Shown piece by piece: positions 1 to 5,100 of a stretch of DNA of 6,327 nucleotides. Made by a program: the position numbers and the translations under genes. Positions within the stretch are counted from its first letter, which is position 1, and each line of letters opens with the position of its first letter. The DNA is from Thermoleophilia bacterium (GTDB lineage Bacteria > Actinomycetota > Thermoleophilia > Gaiellales > Gaiellaceae). The notes under the pieces are model-generated. The model saw nothing but the letters and a program-made list of their open reading frames with translations. It was not told where the DNA came from and made no database searches. Location of the stretch: positions 1 to 6,327 of the forward strand of contig JABFWJ010000243.1 of assembly GCA_013362295.1 (NCBI GenBank). Direction: 5' to 3'.

Positions 1-129
1 GGTCAGTTCCAGATCGTCTCCGGCACCGGTGCGTACGCAGGGCTCAAAGGTCAGGGCACGTTCCTGATCGTCGTCGACCCGATCTCGAACCAGTTGACCG
101 GGACCGAAGACGGAAGCGCAAGCCAATGA
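1..129 (+). CDS. C-terminal fragment of an unrecognised, probably secreted protein (5' end outside window)
   Basis: Frame 1 is open from the first base to a TGA at 127-129 and gives the last 42 residues of a protein. The fragment contains the motif GTGAYAGLKGQGTF followed by alternating beta-strand-like residues (LIVVDP) and ends in TGTEDGSASQ. A 'GTGAY-x-L-x-G-x-G' turn followed by a strand is, to my knowledge, common near the C-terminus of small extracytoplasmic beta-barrel-like hypothetical proteins of actinobacteria. No catalytic residue can be assigned from this piece. The N-terminus, including any signal peptide, lies outside the window. The next coding sequence on this strand is the istB remnant, more than 300 bases away and inside a mobile unit, so this gene ends its transcription unit. 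It may belong to an element to the left (see the tRNA scar). Confidence is good that this is a gene end and low on function. Confidence 0.6.
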   Translation, partial: GQFQIVSGTGAYAGLKGQGTFLIVVDPISNQLTGTEDGSASQ

Positions 130-253
130 TCCTGGTCACCTCGACTCGACCAACGTGATCGGCAGCGGCTTCGCCCGTTGTTAGCCGAGGCAACAGTGCC
201 TGCAACCCATATGCAACCCTGCCGCGCACGGAGATCGGTGGGAATGCGGTGTC

Positions 254-269
254 GCCCGACCAGTCGGGC
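254..269. other. GC-rich hairpin downstream of the first gene (possible U-tract-less terminator)
   Basis: GCCCGAC and GTCGGGC form a perfect 7-bp inverted repeat separated by CA; with a realistic loop this is a 6-bp stem with a 4-nt loop. It lies about 125 bases after the stop of the gene ending at 129 and before the tRNA-like sequence. No T-run follows, so a classical intrinsic terminator is not supported. Terminators without a U-tract have been proposed in actinobacteria. The rest of 130-301 shows no gene, promoter or other repeat that I can support. Confidence 0.3.
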
Positions 270-334
270 AGACAACTTCTCTGCAAAACAGACGAATCCG
301 TGGAGATCACGGACCGAGCCGGAAAGCCCGGATT

Positions 335-380
335 CTGGATCGCACCCAGGAGGTCGGCGGTTCGAGTCCGCCTAGCTCCA
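335..380 (+). other. 3' half of a tRNA-Ala(CGC)-like gene: probable attachment-site scar or decayed tRNA
   Basis: The layout from the anticodon arm to the 3' end is exactly tRNA-like. The anticodon stem is 334-338 with 346-350 (one T-G wobble), and the 7-nt loop 339-345 reads ATCGCAC, with T33, anticodon CGC and A37. The variable loop AGGTC is 351-355. The T stem is 356-360 with 368-372, with a canonical TTCGAGT loop. The 3' acceptor strand TAGCTCC is 373-379, followed by discriminator A at 380. T at position 70 and A73 suit tRNA-Ala, and CCA is not encoded. The 5' half is missing: no D stem forms, position 8 is not T, and the best acceptor partner at 302-308 pairs at only 5 of 7 positions. 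Such 3' halves are the usual product of tyrosine-recombinase integration into tRNA genes, in which case the element would lie to the left. A degenerated tRNA of 302-380 is the alternative. Confidence 0.6.
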
Positions 381-385
381 TTTTC

Positions 386-396
386 GAATCCCCGCG
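386..396. repeat. Left arm of a palindrome split by the IS21-like insertion
   Basis: GAATCCCCGCG is the reverse complement of CGCGGGGATTC, which is found across the right boundary of the mobile unit (1286-1296 on the + strand, partly inside the direct repeat). If the unit and one TCCGCG copy are removed, the two arms sit two bases (TC) apart. The intact palindrome would begin six bases after the tRNA-like 3' end and could have been its transcription-termination hairpin, although only a weakly T-rich tract follows. Confidence 0.7.
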
Positions 397-402
397 TCCG
401 CG
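397..402. repeat. Target-site duplication, left copy (TCCGCG)
   Basis: TCCGCG directly precedes the left tip of the mobile unit and is repeated exactly at 1283-1288, directly after the right tip. Six base pairs lies within the 4-8 bp duplication known for IS21-family transposition. Together with the restored palindrome, it marks 403-1282 as a single inserted unit. Confidence 0.75.
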
Positions 403-406
403 TATC

Positions 407-455
407 GACGCCGGTTCAATACTGACCCCCTGACGCCGGTTGAAAGCTGACCCCC
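407..455 (+). repeat. IS21 left-end tandem terminal repeats (L1, L2)
   Basis: Two 24-bp copies with a 25-bp period begin GACGCCGGTT and end CTGACCCCC, and differ at three central positions. In IS21-type elements such repeated ends are the binding sites for the IstA transposase. The C-run of each copy points into the element. Confidence 0.75.
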
Positions 456-666
456 GGCGGCGCTCTCCCGCTACGAGCGCGCCTCGCTGATCGTCACCAG
501 CAACAAGCCGTTCTCCGCCTGGGGCGAGATCTTCGGCGACGAGACCGTCGCCGCCGCCATGATCGACCGGCTCGTCCACCACGCCGAAATCCTCTCCCTC
601 AAGGGCGACAGCTACCGCCTCCGCGACCGCGACCTCGGCGGCCGCCCACGCGCCCGCGAGCCCTAA
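451..666 (+). pseudogene. istB: istB 3' remnant (IS21 transposition helper ATPase, C-terminal ~65 residues)
   Basis: The frame is open from 451 (after a TGA at 448-450) to a TAA at 664-666. From about 466 it reads SRYERASLIVTSNKPF, then WGEIFGD, AAAMIDRLVHHAEILSLKGD and SYRLRDRDLG, which are the conserved closing segments of IS21-family IstB. LIVTSNKPF is the strand and sensor region of this AAA+ ATPase. Full IstB proteins are roughly 250 residues; about 65-69 remain here. The Walker A and B motifs and the N-terminal domain are missing, there is no start codon or ribosome site, and the left terminal repeats abut the fragment, so it is a deletion remnant and not a functional gene. Intact IstB regulates strand transfer and target choice by IstA. 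Its position beside the passenger gene suggests that the parent element had the order left end, istA, istB, passenger, right end. Confidence 0.9.
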
Positions 667-690
667 ACCGCCCCACAGCGAGGAGCGCGC

Positions 691-1167
691 TCAGCGACGC
701 GCACCCTCTGCGGCGTACGAGAAGAGCCGTGCGGGCTGCAGCTCAAACCAGGCGGCCGCCCAATCTGCGCGTGAGCCGTGGCGTTCTTGCCAGGCGGCGA
801 GCAGCTCCTCCGGTGGCCGCGCAACGATCGTCGTCGGCCCGTCCGCAGCGACCGCGCGATGCTGGTCGCCTTCGCCGGCAGCGACAACCAGCGACGCCCA
901 CGGAGTCCGCCGCAGGTTGCGCAGGCGCGCGCCAGCCACGGTGGCAAACCAAAACGACGCCCCGAGCGCAGTGAAGGCGACCGGGCGGGCCTGCGCGTGG
1001 CCCTGCGCGCTCGTGGTCGCGAGTACGCACCAGTGGCGCTCGGCCAGGAAAGCAGCCAGCTCGGCCGCGTCCATCGCCGAGTCAGCCGGCCATGACGCGC
1101 GAAGGGCGGCGTCAGCGCCGCGGTAACTCGCTTCCTGCAGTCGACTGAGCGCCTCGACATCGATCAC
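691..1167 (-). CDS. Pyridoxamine 5'-phosphate oxidase-like (FMN split-barrel) protein, passenger of the IS21-like unit
   Basis: The 158-residue product has an N-terminal helical stretch (residues 1-40) followed by a split-barrel-like core. VLATTSAQGHAQARPVAF (48-65) is the first strand pair with the family's 'RPV' segment, and ASFWFATVAGARLRNLRRTPWASLVVAAGE (70-99) matches the next strands and the 'K/R-x-x-N-L-x-x-x-P' phosphate-contact region. A C-terminal helix and FELQPARLFSY (141-151) close the fold. Proteins of this kind bind FMN, F420 or haem; the substrate cannot be inferred. The GTG at 1165-1167 is chosen because an in-frame stop at 1192-1194 rules out an earlier start. A weak AAGG lies just before it, and an ATG at residue 32 would remove the N-terminal helix. 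The gene is unbroken. It converges on the istB remnant with 24 bp between stops and lies wholly inside the terminal repeats, so it can be read as cargo. No clear promoter is seen. Confidence 0.75.
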   Translation of the reverse strand: MIDVEALSRLQEASYRGADAALRASWPADSAMDAAELAAFLAERHWCVLATTSAQGHAQARPVAFTALGASFWFATVAGARLRNLRRTPWASLVVAAGEGDQHRAVAADGPTTIVARPPEELLAAWQERHGSRADWAAAWFELQPARLFSYAAEGARR

Positions 1168-1228
1168 CGCCTTATCGTCGCAGCCGGCAACTCAGCTCAG
1201 CACCGCGCCCCAGCAGCCGCTCAAAGGA

Positions 1229-1278
1229 GAGGGTCCGATTTCAACCGGCGCAACGGGGGTCCGCTTTCGACCGGCCTT
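1229..1278 (-). repeat. IS21 right-end tandem terminal repeats (R2, R1)
   Basis: Two inverted copies (1229-1252 and 1255-1278) read on the minus strand as ...GCCGGTTGAAATCGGACC... and ...GGCCGGTCGAAAGCGGACCCCC. They are more like each other in the GGACC core than like the left copies (TGACC), so the two ends have diverged or come from related but distinct elements. They lie between the PPOX-like gene and the right boundary. Confidence 0.75.
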
Positions 1279-1282
1279 GACA
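1277..1282 (+). promoter_or_regulatory. Outward-facing consensus -35 hexamer (TTGACA) at the right tip
   Basis: The last six bases of the unit read TTGACA on the + strand, pointing out of the element. In IS21 itself, an outward -35 at the right end is known to form a strong promoter when it abuts a left end in the transposition intermediate. No good -10 sits 16-18 bases downstream here, so it probably does not drive the flanking gene on its own. Confidence 0.45.
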
Positions 1283-1288
1283 TCCGCG
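1283..1288. repeat. Target-site duplication, right copy (TCCGCG)
   Basis: Exact direct copy of 397-402, immediately outside the right tip. Confidence 0.75.
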
Positions 1289-1523
1289 GGGATTCTGTCG
1301 TTCTGGCCATTGCGCGAACCGGCGCCGAGGTGCCTGCCGCCGGACGAGATCGGCCAGGGCGAGCTCGCGCGGGTTCGGTGATCCCTCGAACGGCTGCGGT
1401 GCGGGGCGCCCTCCAATAGCAGTCGCGCCGGCGACGCCACCGAGGCAGGCGGCGAGGGCGGTTGCCACCCACGGCGAGAGATAACCGGCGCATGCACTCT
1501 GTAGCACCAAACCGACGCGTCTC
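1289..1523. other. Non-coding flank between the mobile unit and the secreted-protein gene
   Basis: No convincing gene or promoter is seen. On the minus strand a frame opens with a GTG at 1505-1507 and contains a hydrophobic run (WVATALAACLGGVAGATAIG), then PFEGSPNPRELALADLV, and reaches the insertion point in frame. It has no ribosome site and, in the restored pre-insertion sequence, would run into the antisense of the tRNA-like region. It could be a broken membrane-protein tail or chance reading in GC-rich DNA; I do not call it a gene. The promoter for the gene starting at 1524 should lie here but is not recognisable. Confidence 0.35.
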
Positions 1524-2096
1524 GTGAACGCACGGACGGACCGTAAGCGATCGCGGAACCGTATTCGGTGTACGCCAAGACTGGTCGTACTCATGCTCGT
1601 CCTCAGCGCCGCGCCGTGCAGCGTTGCCTCCGGCGCGAGCCCGGGAGCACGCGTCGATCGCGACGGCGTGTTGTTTCGCGTGCCGGCGCACTGGCAGCTG
1701 ACGATCGGCCGCATCAACGGCGTCGTCGATCCGGTGACGGTCTTCAGCGTGAGCACCTTCCGTCTCCAGACCAGCCTGCGCTCGCCGGACTTCTGCTCGC
1801 GTGCGCTCCAGCGCGCCTGGCGCGCCGACGGCGCGTCCGTCCAGCTGACCGAGGAGCGAGACGGTGCTTCGCGCAGACGGATGCTGCGCCGAGTCCCGCA
1901 GCGGCCGGTGCACTTCAAACTCGATGCGAAGGGAGCGGGCGGCCTCTGCACACCCGCAGACAGCGGCGAGCTGACGTTCCAGGAACACGGGCGCGCGTTC
2001 TACGTCTTCTACGGCTTTGGGCCGAAGGCATCCGCCGCGACCCGCCGAGCGGCGGTCACCTTGCTCGACGACATGCGCGTCTCGAAACGGCGGTAA
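1524..2096 (+). CDS. Small secreted protein of unknown function
   Basis: The 190-residue product has a strongly basic N-terminus (RKRSRNR at 7-13, R19), a hydrophobic core (LVVLMLVLSAA, 20-30) and a likely signal-peptidase I site near SVASGA/SP at about residue 38. A lipoprotein box is not present, since proline precedes the only nearby cysteine. The mature part opens with GVLFRVPAHWQLTIGRINGVVDPVTVFSVSTF, has an isolated cysteine in each half (C91, C142; a possible disulfide), and ends with GRAFYVFYGFGPKAS and a helix TRRAAVTLLDDMRV. Uncharacterised exported proteins with this order of segments are, to my knowledge, frequent in Thermoleophilia; no activity is known to me. The GTG at 1524 is the first start after an in-frame stop at 1482-1484. 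No clear Shine-Dalgarno is seen, and the ATG at residue 24 would cut into the signal peptide. It converges with the giant gene, with 12 bp between stops. Confidence 0.75.
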   Translation: MNARTDRKRSRNRIRCTPRLVVLMLVLSAAPCSVASGASPGARVDRDGVLFRVPAHWQLTIGRINGVVDPVTVFSVSTFRLQTSLRSPDFCSRALQRAWRADGASVQLTEERDGASRRRMLRRVPQRPVHFKLDAKGAGGLCTPADSGELTFQEHGRAFYVFYGFGPKASAATRRAAVTLLDDMRVSKRR

Positions 2097-2108
2097 CGCG
2101 GCGGCGCG

Positions 2109-5100
2109 CTATGTCACCGCGATCTTGACGTTCCCGACCGCGCCGGCGTACCCGTCGACGGCGATCCGGTAGAGCTGCCCGGCGGTGGCCGAGAACGTGA
2201 CCTGACTCTGCAACCCGCCGTTCGCGTCGTCGTTCGCGGCGACCTGCGTCAGCGTCGAGACGGCCGTTCCGAGGTACACGCCGAGAAGCGTGTCGAAGCT
2301 CGAACCGGCGAGCGAGATCGTCACCTGTCCGGACGCCGGCGCCGTCCACGTCCACCAGAGCGAATGGCCGCCCGCGTTGCCGGCGTGGTTCGGCTCGCCC
2401 GCCTCCTTCGTGGCGCCGGAGTTTGTCGCGGTCGCGGTGCCGCTGAGGGTGGCGGCCGACGCGAACATGTCGTTCGACGTGCTCGTCGCGGTGGACTGCG
2501 ACCAGTTGACGGTGACCGAGCCCGACGCGCCTGCGAACCCGTCCACCGCGATGCGATAGACGACGCCGGCTGTCGCGGTGAACGTGACGCGGCTCTGCGT
2601 TCCCGATGCGTCGTCGTTCGCTGCGACCTGCGTGAGGGCCGCCACCGACGTGCCGGTGTAAACCGCGAGCAGCGTGTCGAAGGGCGAGCCGATCGTGTCG
2701 ATCGTCACCGAACCGCTCGCCGGAGCGGTCCACGTCCACCAGGCCGAGTGCCCGCCGGCGTTTCCCGCATGGTTCGGCTCGCCTGCCTCCTTCGTGAAGC
2801 CGACCGTCGAGCCGGTCGCGGAGCCGCCCGCGCCGGCGAGGACCTGCGCGTTCGCAAACGCGTCGTTGTTGACCGTCGCAGCTTGCACCGTCCACGTCTG
2901 CGAGGCCGGCGTCTGGTCGACGTTGCCCGCACCGTCGGTCGCGCGGACGTCGAAGGTGTGTGAGCCGGCCGCGAGCGCGGCGTAGTCGCGCGGGGAGGTG
3001 CAGGCGGCCCATGCCGACACGTCGAGCCGGCATTCGAACGTGCTCGGCTCCGTCGCCGTGAACGCGAAGCTGGCCGTCGTCGCGGTGACGGTCCCGCTCG
3101 GGCCGCTCGTGATCGACGTATCCGGCGGTGTCGTGTCCGCGGGCGCTGCCACGGTCCAGCCGTTCGTCGCCGGTGTTGGGTCGACGTTCCCCGCGGCGTC
3201 GGTTGCACGGACGTCGAACGAATGGGTGCCGAGCGCGAGGCCCGAATACGAGACGGGCGACGTGCACGCCGCATACGCCGCGGCGTCGAGCCGGCACTGG
3301 AACGTCGATCCCACCTCGCTGGCGGAGAACTCGAAGGACGCCGAGGTCGACGTCGTCGAGCCGCTCATGCCTGCCGTGATCGTCGTCTCCGGCGGCGTGG
3401 TGTCCGCTGCCGCTCCGACCGTCCAGGTTCTCGACGCCGGCGTCGCGTCGACGTTGCCTGCCGAATCCGTCGCCCGAACGTCAAACGTGTGCGCGCCCGT
3501 CGCGAGGCCGCCGTAGCTCTGCGGCGACACGCACGCCGTCCAGGAGCCGCCGTCGAGGCGGCAGGCGAAGCTCGCCGCTTCCGTCGCGGCGAACTGGAAG
3601 GTCGCGGTGGTGTCCGTGGTCGTTCCGGACGGACCGGCCTGGATGATCGTGTCCGGTGGCGTCGTGTCGCCCGGCTGCGGAGCGGCGACCTCCCACGTCC
3701 ACGTCTGCGACGGCCCACGCACGCCGGCAACGTCGACCGCGCGTACCTCGAAGCGGTGGGTGCCGACGGCGACGCCGCTGTAACTCGTCGGCGACGTGCA
3801 GGCGGAGAAGACGGCGCCGTCGAGCGCGCACTCGAACGTGGCGTTCGGCTCGGAGTGGAATGTGAACGTCGCGTCGGTCGAAGTCACAGGACCGTACGCA
3901 TACGGGCCGCTGTCGATCGTGACGAACGGAGGCGTGTTGTCGACGGCGATGCTGCGACCGGGCGCCGTCGTCGTCGCTCCAGTCGTGTCGACGGCTCGCG
4001 CCGCCACGATGTGCGCACCGTCGATGACCGTCGTCGAGTTCCAGGCGATCGAATACGGCGCGTCGCGGTCGTACCCGACAATCGTCCCGTCGATCAGGAA
4101 CTCGACGCGATCGACTCCGTCGCCGTCGCTCGCCGTGGCCTCGAGCTGGACCGCAGGACCGGCGACGCGCGCTCCGTCCGCCGGCGTGGTGAGCGCGACC
4201 ACCGGAGGCGGAGAGGCCGACGGGGCGGCAAGCGCCCATCCGACGCCGATTCGGCCCGTCGCGCCCCGGAACCCGTCGACGGCGATCAGGTACTGGGTCC
4301 CTTCGAACGCCTTGAAGCGAACGGTGCTCTTGCCGGCACCTGCGCTGTCGTTGTCCTCGGCCTGCAGCTCGATCCCCGGCGAGCGAACCGCGTAGACCGC
4401 GAGCAGCGTGTCGAGCGTCGGCTCGCTGCCGAGGGTGTCGACGGTCAACCAGCCCGTGGAGGGCGCGGTCCACGCAAGCCAGACGGACGCGCCGCCCGGG
4501 TCGCCGCCGTGGGCGGCCTCGCCCGGCTCCTTCGACGCACCGATGTTGTCGCCGGTCCATGTCCCGAAGGCGCCCGACACGGTCGCCGCACGCGCCTGAT
4601 CGTCGTTGAGCGGTCCGTTCCGCCACGAGAGCCGGAAGATTCCGGTCCCGGCGCCGTCGACCGCGACCGAATAGGTCGTGCCGCCGTGGACGACGAACCG
4701 GCCGTCGACCGGCGTGACTGCGGTGAGGCCGTTGACGGACGAACCGGTGTAGAGCGCCGCGACGCCGTAACGGAACTCGGTCGAGCTGACCTCGAAGCTC
4801 GCGGTGCCGTCGCGCGACGGAGTCCAGCGGTACCAGACCGACGTGCCGCCGGCGTCCGCACTGTGGCGCGGCTCACCCGGCTCCGACGTCGCGCCGGTCG
4901 TCGAGTCCGTCAGCTCCCCCGCGAGCCCGTCGATCGTGGTCGCCGCCGCGAAGGCATCGTTGCCCGGTGCCGCAGCGACTGTCCACGTGCGCGCCGGCGG
5001 CAACTGCTCGATGTTGCCGGAGGCGTCGATGCCGCGGACGCTGAACGAGTGCGTCCCGGCCGTGAGCGCGGTGAAGCTCGCGGGGGAGCTGCACGAGAGC

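Larger units (their letters stand above)
403..1282 (+). mobile_element. Non-autonomous IS21-family element (880 bp) with istB remnant and a passenger gene
   Basis: The ends carry the multiple inward-facing terminal repeats typical of IS21 family elements. On the left are 407-430 and 432-455, identical at 21 of 24 positions, both ending in CTGACCCCC. On the right, inverted, are 1229-1252 and 1255-1278, matching the left consensus at about 19-20 of 24 positions. The tips read TATCGACGCCGG (left, from 403) and TGTCAAGGCCGG (right, minus strand from 1282), close to the TGT start common in this family. The 28-bp ends agree at 20 positions. A perfect 6-bp TCCGCG flanks the unit. Contents are only the 3' end of istB and a convergent PPOX-like gene; istA is absent, so the unit cannot move without IstA/IstB supplied by another copy. 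The deletion joins the left-end repeats directly to istB codons at about 456-466. Whether it transposed in this short form or was deleted in place cannot be told from one copy. Confidence 0.8.

Noticed and set aside
302..380. Functional complete tRNA
   Set aside because: No D stem can be drawn, T8 is missing and two acceptor pairs fail, so only the 3' half is supported.
307..582. Minus-strand frame containing MELGGLEPPTSWV
   Set aside because: This peptide is the antisense of the tRNA-like 3' half and recurs as a spurious protein in many genomes; the rest is antisense to the IS21 left end and istB remnant.
1289..1507. Minus-strand frame with a transmembrane-like segment ending at the insertion point
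   Set aside because: There is no ribosome site, no recognised family, and the pre-insertion continuation runs into antisense tRNA; kept only as a note in the flank entry.
1221..1988. Minus-strand frames of 236-255 residues across the mobile-unit end and the secreted-protein gene
   Set aside because: They are antisense to the secreted-protein gene, cross the IS boundary and have Arg-rich shadow composition.
2097..2108. Bidirectional intrinsic terminator between the convergent genes
   Set aside because: Only 12 GC-rich bases with no T-run and no stem of useful length.
2056..3297. 413-residue minus-strand frame overlapping the giant gene
   Set aside because: It is an Arg/His-rich shadow frame of repetitive GC-rich coding DNA, with no domain, and the module-bearing frame clearly explains the region.
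2886..3926. CRISPR-like or satellite array because of the regular ~266-bp period
   Set aside because: The period corresponds to 88-89 in-frame residues of Ig-like modules; the DNA repeats are imperfect and coding.
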